Assembly (NCBI GenBank): GCA_033782935.1
Contig: JAWQEG010000621.1
Coordinates: forward strand, 1,752,001 to 1,816,000
Length of the DNA stretch: 64,000 nt
Source: Petrolisthes cinctipes
Lineage: Eukaryota > Arthropoda > Malacostraca > Decapoda > Porcellanidae
Direction: 5' to 3'
The translations under genes were made by a program, and so were the position numbers. How positions within the stretch are numbered: the stretch's first letter is position 1; each line of letters starts with the position of its first letter. The notes under the pieces were generated by a model. That model did not search any database. It saw only the letters and a list, made by a program, of their open reading frames with translations, and was not told the DNA's origin. Shown here piece by piece: positions 32,031 through 43,000 of this stretch.

Positions 32031-32244
32031 CAGTCGGCAGCATAAATTCGTTTCATTTCTACTTCCGTATGTATTCGCTATAGTGATGTTGTAATACATT
32101 TTTAATGCTGAGATGACAGATATAGTTCTCATATGGTAAATTACACATATGTTGTTGGAATGAAAACTGGTTCAGAATGCAACTATCTGGTCATATTAGC
32201 AATTCTAAGAACATGAGATGGAAGCGAATTTTTGCTGCCGGCTG
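32031..32244. mobile_element. 214-bp Tc1/mariner-like MITE with TA target duplication
   Basis: Starts CAGTCGGCAGCATAAATTCG and ends with the reverse complement (CGAATTTTTGCTGCCGGCTG), 20 bp with three mismatches. TA flanks both ends (32029-32030, 32245-32246). Copy 1 of the host LINE is uninterrupted at the same point (GTAGGTACCGTACC near 2487), which confirms an insertion. Confidence 0.85.
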
Positions 32245-32317
32245 TACTTCTTTGATTACCGGGAAGGGGACGGTTCTTACAGTCTCTCTCAGGTGCTTTG
32301 AGAGGAGGCTTGTAGTG

Positions 32318-32889
32318 TTGTTGTTGTTGTTGATGTTCTCCCGGGGCAGAATGGCCTCCTGCCCCACAGACCCCTGGTACACTCTGGTCGCAGTGAAAAA
32401 ACAAATTAAAATAAAGGAGGGGCTGGCCCTATATGCCTGGGCTACCGAAGCACATCCCAAGGAAATGGGACCAGAGCTTACTGGACCAGGGAGTCTGGGG
32501 GCCTCCGACCGCCAGGGAGATTGGGGGGAAGGCTTTGATCCCACAGCCAGTGATGTGGGCCCAAGTCCACGTTACCACAAGAGCTACAAGTGGGGCCGTA
32601 CCTTCCATGAGACCAGCCCTGAAGGGACCATAAGAGGGAGGGAGTTTACACTGCTGCATGCAAAGGGAAATGCACCCCCGTGTGCTGGCGGTCCACACAG
32701 CAGTGGCAAAAAAAAAAAAAAAAAAAAAAAAGGCATCCGGTTGCAGTACACCTCACGTGGATTTTTAATCCATGTGGGCAGATCTCGTCAAATCCACTAG
32801 AAAGTGACCAGGTCCTACAACAATCTTTATTCTAGCCCTGTGGGGGATAACTAATATTCACAGAGAATAAAGTCAGCCCCACTGGGCCC
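32318..32889 (-). mobile_element. 572-bp retroposon with (CAA)n tail and 12-bp target duplication
   Basis: AGGCTTGTAGTG occurs exactly at 32306-32317 and 32890-32901, and only once in LINE copy 1 (near 2560, as AGGCTTGTGGTG). On the minus strand the insert starts GGGCCCAGTGGGGCTGACTT and ends in CAACAACAACAACAA, a retroposon-style tail. An internal A-run on the plus strand (32707-32730) lies mid-element. No protein domain is seen. The T/A runs and AATAAA near 32867 give no clear polarity on their own. The tail and target duplication are the support. Confidence 0.75.
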
Positions 32890-33105
32890 AGGCTTGTAGT
32901 GTGGGAGGGAGCACCCTCTCCTGTGTGGAGGAGGGCAGCCTCCTCCACAAGTTTTTTTTATTTAATCTGGTTATTTTAGAGAAATGTAAGTTTTAGATTA
33001 TTTTATGTCCTATTAATCATACTACTGATCCCTTTTGGGAGATTGAAGCCTGGCATATATATTATGTAGGCCTATATATCATGTAAATCATATAAATAAT
33101 TATAT

Positions 33106-33828
33106 TGTAGCATCAAGGAAGACCTTGCGTCATTACCCGGGGTGAACATACTCTAGGATACACAATACAGTTTAATGGTAGTACATAAAGGTCACACAGA
33201 ATATGGTAGTATGCTGGCATGCCGTGCTGTGCCATAGGTAAGCAATAGTTTTTTTTAATTTTTCTATACCTCAACCTCGAGGCTGTAGGCTATCAGTAGC
33301 CTGTGACTCTTGTGAGGCCCCGATATTATTTGCTGATTATTATTGAGTAGTTGCTGCAATAGAGTTGGCTGGGGGTAGGAGGATGGCCGTGTGATCAAGA
33401 CAGGAACACGGATAGACTTGGGGCAGCTAGGAGGTGTGCAGCGGACAGGACCTTCTCTTTCCAGTCCTCGAGCGTGAGTGAGTGATTGACCCAGGAGGTC
33501 TGGGCCCTTATATATGGTCCAGTCCGGGTCCCGGATGAGGCGTTACCACGTGACCACCTGGCCTACAAGTGTGGGGCAGGTAGATATTCCCATGAATGAG
33601 TCAGTCTGGTGCGGGGAAGGGAGACTGCAGCTGGCGTCCCCAGGGGGCATGAGGCGGCTTGGCTGAAGGAAGGTGTGCTCTCAAGGGCGGCTTAGGTCTG
33701 TCTGAATCAAGGATTAGTGTACCTGTCTGGCTAGGAATAGACCAGGGATATAGGAGTGGTATACCTGGCGCTACAGGAGTGGCCATATATGTGTGGTACA
33801 TAGAGTGGCCACATATGTGGCCGCTACA
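33106..33828 (+). mobile_element. Solo LTR (copy 1) with ATAT target duplication
   Basis: Begins TGTAGCATCAAGG and ends GTGGCCGCTACA, the short TG...CA inverted ends of retroviral-type LTRs. ATAT lies on both sides (33102-33105, 33829-33832). The interior holds a TATA-like CCCTTATATATGG near 33509. About 90% of it matches 54667-55283 in the same orientation, apart from an extra stretch of about 100 bp at 33245-33345. No gag or pol adjoins, so it is a solo LTR. The 4-bp duplication fits Gypsy-type elements, which is inference. Confidence 0.8.
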
Positions 33829-33832
33829 ATAT

Positions 33833-35272
33833 TATGACATCTTAAAAATCGAATATTATGTTGGGTAGTATTTTGACCCTAGCTGTTGTGCCGTCAGATG
33901 CCTAGTGGCATCATCCACCATTCAATAAATCATCCCTAACCCTCACATCCACTCTCTCCCTCACCTCTAACCTACCACCCTCTTCCTCACTTATAACCCT
34001 CACCTCCATCATCCACTATATGTATACCTCCACCCTCTCCCTCACCTGCACCCTCGCCCCTCACCCCCCACATCCACCCTCACCAGTGCCCTCACACCCG
34101 CCTTCACCCCCACCACCTCAAATATTGATGAAGTCACTGTAGTAGATATGATGTCAATAATTATTAGATACTATAGTGCACGTTTGGTTCGTAATCACAT
34201 TATTATTTTATATATTAAATTAGGTCTTATATTAGATTTTTCCCTATGATTATCTCTTTTCAGTTTTGTAATAATACTTTTATGTACGTAATTATTTAAT
34301 GAAATTCGCGAACAAATAGATTTTTCTCGCAACGATTTGGAATAAAGTTGGTTTGTGAATATGAATTAGTTTTACTGACTTATAAACCTTTATTAAACCT
34401 ATGCAAGTTATCACAATATATATTAATATATTTAACATTACTAGGTACCAATAAGGACTCAAGTTGACTTATAAATTATTGAAATGTGTTTACAATATTT
34501 TTAGGAATAAGAGTGAAAAAAATTACATTTGAGTCAATCCATTCAGTATCAAAGAAAACGTCTCACAATAAGAGAGTACGATGTTGTTTTAACAATGGCT
34601 TGACCAATTATATATATATTTTTTTATAAATATTATTTACCATCTTCAAATAATATTATTATGGTAACTATAAGTTTTTATTAATTTGATACATAAATAT
34701 TTATTTTGTTATGGATAGACACACAGGTATATATCTAAATAATCTGATATAAATTATAGAAAGACTTACATACAAGATAAAGAAACAATACCCATTTCAT
34801 AGAGGAAATATCTATAGAAATCTTAGTTAGTTATTGATTACGACAGTTTGTATGCCAAAAATGTAATAGTACTTATAACTAAAATACGATTAATTTTAAT
34901 CTAGATAGCTATGTATGAAGGTTATGTATGTATGGAAGGCGATGTGTGAATGTGTGTGAAAATTTAAGTGTGTATATTTGAATGTTTGCTTGAATACTGT
35001 ATGTAACTTATTTTATTAATATTATTCTTTTTTACTGGCAAGATACATTTTATATCAAAGATTTTTTTTCTCTCTCTTTTACGTTTTCCTAATTACACAC
35101 ATACTCATGCATTTCACACTAACACTGTTCACATTTGCAGACAAGCTTTCACACTCGTTCTGAATTTACACGAGTAAGCACATACACGTTTTCACACTTT
35201 TACACGGCTCAACCCTTCACGAATTTACATTGTTAAATAGTGTGCTTATGTACCACTGTATAAAACTTAACA
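33833..35272. other. C-rich low-complexity tract, then AT-rich unassigned sequence
   Basis: 33895-34130 is pyrimidine-rich (CCTCACCTCC-like units) and 34140-35272 is AT-rich. No gene recognised on either strand. Confidence 0.5.
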
Positions 35273-35640
35273 ATGCATAAATTACACTACTTCCCTCATC
35301 TTACACAATATTCCTCACCTCTCACAATACATGCCTCAATGACTTTACACACTTCTCAAATTACTGCCTCACTTAACACACTCTTGCCTCACCTCACACG
35401 CTTTTCGCCCTCACCTCTCACACAACCTCTGTCATCTCATACGACTCCGTTCATTTCTCACACTTTTCCCTCGCCTATCACAATGCATTCTCACCTCGCA
35501 CAGTTTCCCCTCCCAATACATTCCTCACTTCACGCACTCTTCACCTCTGACCTCACCCTCATGGGCCCTCTTCTCCTACCCACCCATAAACACAAGTACA
35601 GGACGTATATAAATCGTATCCTTATTATAAAGATTTAAAA
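35273..35640. repeat. Degenerate CTCACAC-type simple repeat
   Basis: Irregular repetition of CCTCACCTCTCACAC-like text with a chance open frame. The complementary type (GTGAGGTGAGGGAAGTAGTG) occurs at about 45003-45180, suggesting a dispersed simple-repeat family in both orientations. Confidence 0.55.
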
Positions 35641-35724
35641 AGTGACACTCTAATGGCACTCCACAAATGCTTAATGAAAGGAACTCGCATACATATTTGA
35701 AAACGAGTTGGATGTAAATATTAC

Positions 35725-35765
35725 TAGCGGAGGTACCCAGTGTTGCCCGGGAAAGATGAACTCTA
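35725..35765 (+). repeat. Recurring interspersed-repeat motif (TACCCAGTGTTGCCCGGG)
   Basis: ACTAGCGGAGGTACCCAGTG followed by TTGCCCGGGAAAG matches a motif that, from general knowledge, begins a class of invertebrate interspersed repeats. A matching type of 3' end (TTTATAGTATAGATT) occurs at 39120-39134. The two may bound one 3.4-kb element. Confidence 0.35.
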
Positions 35766-35859
35766 GAGTTTAGAAATAGTCAATATTAACTTTATAATAT
35801 GTGAAAGCATTTCAGCGTTAGTTAAAAATATTCCGCGATCTCAGGCTGCTTGCCAGTTG

Positions 35860-36450
35860 CCATATTTACATAAAGACGATATAGTACTATTGGCCACAAG
35901 TATTCGTACCCACTTCTGTTTTGCTTCAACCAGAATTCATCTGGTAACACTGACTCGCATGTTCAGATGTATGATATCCTTCTGTTCCCCCTCTTCACTT
36001 TCCCTTCACATGAATAAGGCGATATATATCCGTAGCTATTTACTTACATTGTGGAGATATTCTATAATTAGTGTGCTTTATCCCTGCATTCTGTCAAACT
36101 ATTTACTTCGATGTCACTTTCACGTGTTAAAGATTAAGAGAACTGGTCCCCCTCCATCTTTCTTTCCCTTCTTTAGCTCCCCCTCCCTCATCCCTCCCCC
36201 CTCTTTCTCTCCACTGCCCCCTCCCACCTCACTCTTTCTCTCCACTGCCCCCTCTCTCCCTCTCTTTATCTCCACTGCTCCCTCCCTTCACCCTCTTTTT
36301 CTCCACTGCTCCCTCCCACCCCTTTCTTTCTCTCCACTGCCCCCTCTCTCCCCCCTCCTTCTCTCCACTGCTCCCTCCCACCCCCTCTTTCTCTCCATTG
36401 CTCCCTCCATCCCCTCTCTATCTAATAACATGCGCCCTCCATCCTCATAT
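35860..36450 (+). repeat. Left arm of a large diverged inverted repeat (partner 37960-38450)
   Basis: CCACAAGTATTCGTACCCAC and CAGAATTCATCTGGTAACAC (35899-35952) match the reverse complement of 38385-38440. The block GCTATTTACTTACATTGTGG (36032-) corresponds to CCACAATATTCATAGACAAT (38252-). The CT-rich part mirrors the GA-rich tract at 38030-38180. Identity is moderate, with indels. Confidence 0.6.
36199..36415. repeat. CT-rich minisatellite, about 30-bp units
   Basis: CTTTCTCTCCACTGCCCCCT-type units repeat about seven times with small length changes. The long open frame over it is a composition effect. Confidence 0.8.
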
Positions 36451-37959
36451 GCCTCTCTTGTTCCATTCCTCCCTCTCTTCCTCATTCCCTCAACTTATCA
36501 TCTAACTCCCTCTATCTGTGGTTTTCCCTTCCTCTTTCCACTTACTCACACTCTCTTCTCTCCTAATCACTCTCATACTCTAAATGTTTTACCTCGTATT
36601 GAGTTCGAATTTCTTTCGTATTTATTGCTTTTATGTTGAGTAGCGTTTCCTAACTTCTTCCTTGTATCTAGTGGTTTATTAAAGGTATCATTTTTTGTCT
36701 GACTTATATTTTTTAGTGATATTTGAGTCTGATGGATCAGGAAATTAAAGAGTTTGTTTATCACATGGGTGGACTCCACATTTCTCCTAGACCTTCTACT
36801 TTCCATCATTCCAGTCTAACGACAGGTTGGAATCTTTTTAGCCTTGCCCATTAATATTTTCAAATAGTGTAAAATATATTAAAACTCTCTCTCTGCTTTT
36901 GTTTATAGAGCGGCGCAATAACAAAATCAATTAGTAGTCTGCACCCCTGCATTCCCAATAATGCTAACATTCATTTAATTTAATTCCTGATTCAGAAAGA
37001 AAGTGCTAATGGAGTAAAGAAGCTCCTTCACAAATATAGTTATTCATATTGGATTGTGTGTACTGATGTTAAAACTATGAATTTATTTTATGAATTTATT
37101 TTATACTGTAGGGGACCTGGCATTAGTTTATTACAGTTGTTGTGAAATGCAGTGGTATGAATATAGTGTTAGGCACTGCCATGATATGTTTCTTGTTTTT
37201 TCTTAATTAAAAGTATAAATACTATGTTATTCCTAATTTTAATGCAACTGTTTTCTTGAGTTTTTACACTTGTTTTTTTATGGTTCCAAACATTTTTTTA
37301 CACATTAATTTGACAATTGATTTCTAAAAATTTCTTTTTACGATGCTAAGGAGAAACGGTGGACAGGCATGAACTGACCAGAGGTGGTTGAATCACATTT
37401 ATTTTCGACTTCGTTCGGCTGCATGAATCTTTCGAATCTTTAGGTTTGAAGCCAAAGGATTCATACTTATTGTAATACTGTTTTCTGTCCTTGGCTACCG
37501 TCAATACCCTGCCAAATTCGCAAAAATTTTCGGGATAGAATACAAGGGAACTACACATTCGTAGGATCATAAGCCCAATGAAATTATTATCCGCCGACTT
37601 GGCGGAGCTTAACTTATCTGAAAACGATCCAGATGTATTAATACCTTATTTCCAAGAATAAATGGTTCTGTGCTTACTCATGTTAAAATCTTTTCCTTGG
37701 ATTTATATAAGTTCAAGGAAATCAGAGCACACCAATGTCTAAAATGGGAACAGTAATACTTGTGCAGCTATGTTGAACAAATACGTTAATGCAAAAACGT
37801 AAACATTCGTAATTATTCGTTTACGGTAAACAAGGATCATGTGCTTTAACCAGGGTTGTCGAGTGTTTGCAAAGGTTTGAAATTACTTCATGAATTTTTA
37901 GGTGAAAAAAATAATGTGGCTAATACTGAACTTTGTGCTCAGAATGGGAATTATAACTA
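36451..37959. other. AT-rich sequence between inverted-repeat arms
   Basis: No domain recognised. A 74-codon minus frame at 37346-37570 (KDRKQYYNKYESFGFKPKDS) looks more protein-like than its surroundings but matches nothing I know. Confidence 0.4.
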
Positions 37960-37986
37960 AATAACACAACACACACACACATACAC

Positions 37987-38027
<41 letters not shown>

Positions 38028-38450
38028 TAATCGAGGGAGGGAGGGAGGTAGGGAGCAAGAAAAGACAGGCAGGGGGAGCGAGGGAGGTAGCTGGGGAGAC
38101 AGAGAGGGAGGGTGGTAGCACAGGAGACAGAGAGGGGGGAGGGAAGGAGCAGGAGACAGAGAGGGAGAGGAGGAGGGGGATAGGAAACGGAAACCTCAAT
38201 ATTCATCAATAAAATCATTCTAATTTCCCAGTTTGACTGAATAGATGGATAAACCACAATATTCATAGACAATTACTTCAAGGTATATACAGTAAATAAC
38301 TACGAGAATGTGAAAGAAAGTGAGGTAGGAAATAGAGGATATCAAACATCTGGACATGGGGGAAGGGGTTCAGTGTTATCAGATGAATTCTGCGTTAGGC
38401 AAAACTGAGGTGTGTACGAATACTTGTGGCCGATAGTATATACGTCTTTT
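37960..38450 (-). repeat. Right arm of the large inverted repeat, with AC/AG microsatellite
   Basis: Inverse of 35860-36450. Contains (AC)n at about 37964-37986 directly followed by (GA)n at 37988-38025, then a GA-rich tract to about 38180. Confidence 0.6.
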
Positions 38451-38536
38451 CAGCTTGAAGGCCCGAGACTGACTGAATTTACAAATAGCCTTTGTGCCTT
38501 CTACAGTTCTAACGGAAAATTTCCGTTCGAGCTGTA

Positions 38537-38727
38537 CAGCCATGGGTGATAGTGCTGGACCAGGGTCCAAGGAGTGTTGGAAAGCAACTGAACAGAGTTC
38601 GAAAAACGTGAGTCTTCTAAACCTCTCTCAACGTTGAGAATAGTTTGGAGAATTCACTTGTTCGAACTCTGTCTAGTTGCTCTCCAACACTCCTTGGACC
38701 CTGGTTCACCACTATCACCCATGGCTG
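38537..38727. mobile_element. 191-bp fold-back MITE with TA target duplication
   Basis: CAGCCATGGGTGATAGTGCT at the left mirrors ACTATCACCCATGGCTG at the right. The arms are about 72 bp each, with a loop of about 48 bp. TA flanks both ends (38535-38536, 38728-38729). No coding capacity. Confidence 0.8.
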
Positions 38728-38898
38728 TATACTCGCAATCCACAATCCCTAGCCCACCTGAGTCGAAGCCCGAGATCTGGAGCAGGTGGTTTCTAGACAA
38801 CAGCCCACCCAAAGCCTCCATTTGTTCGAAATGTGTGTGGCCTCAAATTGGTTTGGGTGGCCTGTCGTCCAAAACTCGTTTACGTCAAGTTACGCCAT

Positions 38899-39135
38899 GT
38901 TACGTCATAAAAACCTTTGCCTGTGGTGGTGATTCAGAATATATAGTTTTGGGTGTGAAACCGGTTTTTTTTAGCGGATTTATAGTAGATGTAATTTTTA
39001 CGTTGAGTTACGTCATACCAAAACCTGCGCCTGGTGATGGTGATTCAGAATATATATGGGTTATGGATGTAGGTTTAACTGTTTTCGAGTTATAAGAGGA
39101 CAAACAGAGACGGATTGCCATTTATAGTATAGATT
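38899..39135. repeat. Two direct copies of a roughly 45-bp unit and a repeat 3' end
   Basis: TTACGTCATAAAAACCTTTG...GATTCAGAATATATA (38910-38945) recurs at 39008-39055 about 100 bp on. GACAAACAGAGACGGATTGC leading to TTTATAGTATAGATT closes the block at 39134. A (GT)n tract follows at 39136-39159. Confidence 0.6.
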
Positions 39136-39515
39136 GGTTGTGTGTGTGTGTGTGTGTGTAAGGTGGCGGGTCTATATATTATTGGTTGTGTACGTGTGTG
39201 TATATGTGTATTTTTATGTGTGTGTGAATGCGTGCTTAAGTTCGTATGTGTTTGATCATGTAACTGAAGTGGTTTGGTGGATGTGTGTGTGTAGGCTATT
39301 TTTTTTTTTTTTATTATTATTATTAATTGCGCCGTAGCGTCAATCAACAGGCAGGCAACAGTACATACGGGTAGGCGAGACCCGTGAGAATCCAATAACT
39401 ACAACCTCACACACCACGAAAACATAACAGAATGAAGCACAAGCATACAGACAAATATTTACATTATGACCTACTTAAATCCACTAAAACGAGGGTGGCG
39501 TACCAGAAGTTCCTC

Positions 39516-42134
39516 CTAAACCTGACGGATCAGCAGGTGTCGACAAACCACATCAAGTGGCAGGCCCCAGGGCAGCAAGTATCTGACAGTGGGGCAGGCC
39601 AGGCAATACTGCCCTATAGTGTTAGCACGAGGCACTCGACACAAACGACACTCAGTGAATGGAGGCTCACCCTGCATCCCAGCAACCTGCCACGGTGGCC
39701 GGTAGCCAAGCCTCAAATGAGCAGAGACTACATTGTGCCTCTGAACCATGAGGCCCCGACGACGGTAGGAATATTTGTGACGGCAGAAGAGCGGCGGAGG
39801 GAACTCTAGAGAGGTAACATGTCAGGGAGAGAGGACGTCCAACACCACGAGGAGGCAGATGGCAGGCTTCCTTTGCGAGTCTGTCAACTGTACCATTGTG
39901 ACCTAAACCTACATGGGATGGCACCCATAAAAATTTGACAGTCGAGTTATGATGACGCAATAAGGCCAAAAACGATAAAATCATCTGAATAACAGTAGAG
40001 TGTGTGGGCTGAACACTAGAGAGGGAATAAAGGGCAGGTTTGGAGTCATAAAAAATGGCAGCATTCACTCCACGTTGACAAACAAGACTAACAGCATCCA
40101 GAATGGCATACAGTTCTCATAATGTTGAGCTAGAGTGGTTACAGAGACGACGGCCAACCCAGCTCCCTGGAGGTGACTCTATGTCAGGAGAGAAAACGGC
40201 ACAACCTGCTGTACCATCCACCTGCAATGAGCCATCAGTGTAGAGGCAGTATGGATCTATGTGTTCCAGAGCCAACTGTCGCTGTAGAGAAGGCAGTTCC
40301 GACTTGGAAGTAGGTGTAAAGCTAACATCAGGTGTTGGTAGCATCCATGGGGGGGGCCCTGGGGGGACGTCTGCCACCATTATATCTATATTAAGACTAT
40401 AGAGCATAGACAAAACAGACCTTATAAGAGTACGTCCAGCAGGCAGTATGGGGGGGACAGGGGAGTTTGGTCTAAGAGAAGTCTTGACAAACTGAGAGTA
40501 ATGGGGTGAAAGATGTGGGAAATGGAGGCACTTGACAGTGAAGCAAGTAACATTAGAATAAATTCTCTCGACTAATGGGGGAAGACGCAACTCACGCTGC
40601 ATGTTCACTATCCTGGTCGACATTGGACAGCCGAGAATTGTTCTCATTGCTCTATTCTGAAATGTTTCTAAATTTTCCAGAGTAGCCCTAGGAAGTTGAA
40701 TCAAAGCAGGGAAGAGGTAATCGACAACTGAACGGATAAAAGCAATATAGATGGTTCTGGCTACTGGGATGGAGATGCCCGAGGAGTTGTTAGAGAGCCA
40801 TTGAAGTGGTGTAAGTCGGCACTGGAGACGACCAAATAAGTCTTGGACAATGGGATGGTCTTGAGGTCTGGCAGAGACAGCCGGCCAAATATTGACTGGC
40901 GCGTCCAGGTAGCGGTACTGAGAACACATGGGAATGACAGTCCCTCCAATGGTGAACACTGGCCGAGCTTGAGGAAGGCGGCAGGTGAATATTCTGCTCT
41001 TATCTGGTGAGACAATAATGCCACAGTGAGAGAAGGCCACACAGAAGGACTCTAGAAACCGCTGGAGATCCCTTGGTGAGGTAGAATGAACACAGATACC
41101 GTCAGCATTGCACGTAATTGTAGTTCCAGGAATATCAGGGAGAGAAGTGAGCAACCGATGGATCAGAATATTAAATAACAATGGGCTAAGAACACCCCCT
41201 TGAGGCTTACCAAGATGACAACTGCACAAAGGACTGAGCGCACCACTGAAAAACACACGGGAGGTCCTGTTACTCAGGTAGCCCCTTATCCACCGTAGTA
41301 GATTGCCATTTATCCCAAAGTCAACCAGTTGATCCAAAATGACGTCTCTATTAGCAACTTCGAAGGTCAATGAAGGCCACCACACTGTCCCTGTTAAGGC
41401 GAGTGTACAGGTCGACTAGGCAGTGGTGTGTGCTCCGCTGTGGAAGGAAACCAAACAGCTATGGAGAAAGGCGATCTTGCAGTCTGTACATGAGACGATT
41501 GAGTAAGATTCTCTCCATAACTTTACAATAACAGGAAGTAAGGGAAATAGGCCTGAACTTCGCAGTGCCGGGCTTAGGGATGGGTATTATTGTGCTGCTG
41601 GTCCAGGCTCGTGGTACACAACCATCACGAAGACAAAGATTGTACAGTAGAAGTAGAGGGTTCCTAGGAACTTGTTGAAGTAGGCGCAGCACAGCATAAG
41701 TAATTCCATCATCACCAGGGGAAGAAGCTCTACCCCGAGAGTGAGCACGTCGCAACTCCTCCTCAGTTATCACCTCTGCATCACTCATCATCTTGCAACA
41801 GAGCAGACATTAGACATAGCCGATGGACAGCAGCACGGGAAGTGAGTGCATCTTGTATGTGGATGGGTAGACTGGCTGAGGTAGATTGTTCTGACCAGGC
41901 ATCGACAAGTTGTTGGGCATAGTCGGCGGGAGTGTGATGACGAGCAGTGGCCGGTGTCTTTTTAACAACCCGATGGATGAGGTGCCACATAGAAGCCACA
42001 CTTGTTTGCTGGTTGATGCTGTCCATGAACCGCTGCCAAGACTCAGTGTAAACACACTCCTGCAGGGCAACTAAAGCGTCCCTAGACATCTGGTAATGAT
42101 GTAGCAGGTCAGGGGTTGGGTTGGCTTGAAACAA
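39516..42134 (-). pseudogene. I-like LINE ORF2: reverse transcriptase and RNase H
   Basis: RT blocks: RASSPGDDGITYAVLRLL near 41715, SSTIIPIPKPGTAKFRPISL near 41580, TSRVFFSGALSP and KPQGGVLSPLLFNILIHRLL near 41180. The catalytic loop reads TCNADGICVHS at about 41110, with YADD changed to NADG. Next come GIIVSPDKSRIF and YRYLDAPVN. RNase H shows YTDGSLQVDGTAGCAVF near 40230 (catalytic Asp), SKPALYSL near 40040 and WVPSHVGLGHNGTVDRLAKE near 39920 (His and Asp). The end carries ECRLCRVPRANTIGQYCLAC, a zinc-binding tail near 39600. Frames shift at about 41390, 41460, 40070 and 39740. Confidence 0.85.
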
Positions 42135-42214
42135 TAGGGCATCACGTTCAGCCTCCTCCTTCGCCTCCTGTATACGTGGGCAGTATGGCGATGCTGGAGG
42201 TGTGGCCGGGAGAC

Positions 42215-43000
42215 TTATAGCCTATAAAAGTCATGAGTAGCAGATACAAGATCAGAGTACAACTGTTCAGCTGATGATATGTCAAATGTAGGGAATACAT
42301 GGGCCATGAATAAGATGTAAGTCGGGCAATATTTATGGGGCACAGCAATACGCAAACGAGTGGCTGAAGCACTTGACCCAGCAGGTAGAGAATAATGAAA
42401 CCGAAGAGCGATGTGATCAGAGAATAAGTCTGGCACGAAGGGGCACAGGACCCGAGATGCTATCAGGCCAGACGAGAGGATGTAATCAAGAGTACCTCCC
42501 CGGCAATGAGTGGCACCGCCAGTGTCCCAGCGTGTCAGATGATGCTTGCGGATGTATGAAAGGAGACAAACACCATTACGATTAATAGAGCCAGAACCAT
42601 CACCCAAATCAGAATGCCGAGCATTAAAATCTCCCATATAAACCATACCACGCACTGTTGGAGAAGGAAGAGCCTCAAGAGTGAGTCTAGCTGGGGCAGA
42701 ATAGACATTACATAGTTGTAGTACTCCATTCCCAGGTAGAACCTTAAATAGCTGAAAGGTTATGTCAGGATCAGTGGAGGTACAGAGAAAGCGATGTGCC
42801 AAGGAGCTATGTATGTAAGTCAGGAGACCATTCCTTACCAGATGAACATATGGCACATAACCTGAGAGAAGAGGAGCTTGCCCAGCAGTGAGGGCCGTCC
42901 TGGAAATGCTTCCTGGAGAAAAATAACACTGGGATGATGACGAAAAACATAGGCCTTGAGTTGAGTGAGCTTAGCATAACTGGTGATACCACATACATTC
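42215..43000 (-). pseudogene. I-like LINE ORF2: APE endonuclease
   Basis: Minus strand, shifting frames. Starts near 42990 with ITSYAKLTQLKAYVFRHHPS and VIFLQEAF (catalytic Glu). GLLTYIHSSLAHRF, VYSAPAR and YMGDFNARHSDLG (GDFN loop) follow, then GGTLDYILSSGL and DLFSDHIALRF (catalytic SDH). All main catalytic residues are readable despite stops, so decay is recent relative to the other relics. Confidence 0.82.

Larger units (their letters stand above)
31488..32960 (+). pseudogene. LINE family A, copy 2 (RNase H and 3' end only), with two later insertions
   Basis: A 5'-truncated copy of the LINE at 1-2640. It starts in the RT-RNase H linker (GGATCCCTTTCTGTGTACGA) and carries RNase H-like text (DARVGYGAVFPDF, VNFNSSHSLVLAILECL). 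It then has WQLTFDPWNF-type sequence, the CxxC...H...C tail (CLVPFIVWHFLVECPSLGDL) and the conserved 3' palindrome ending CTCCTCCACAAG near 32950. It is interrupted by a MITE (32031-32244) and a retroposon (32318-32889). Comparison with copy 1 gives the exact empty sites for both. Confidence 0.82.

Noticed and set aside
36199..36639. Pro/Ser/Leu-rich 260-codon open frame
   Set aside because: It arises from a CT-rich minisatellite with a 30-bp (in-frame) unit.
37898..38272. Leu/Ser-rich minus frames that look membrane-like
   Set aside because: Read from (GA)n and GA-rich repeat DNA.
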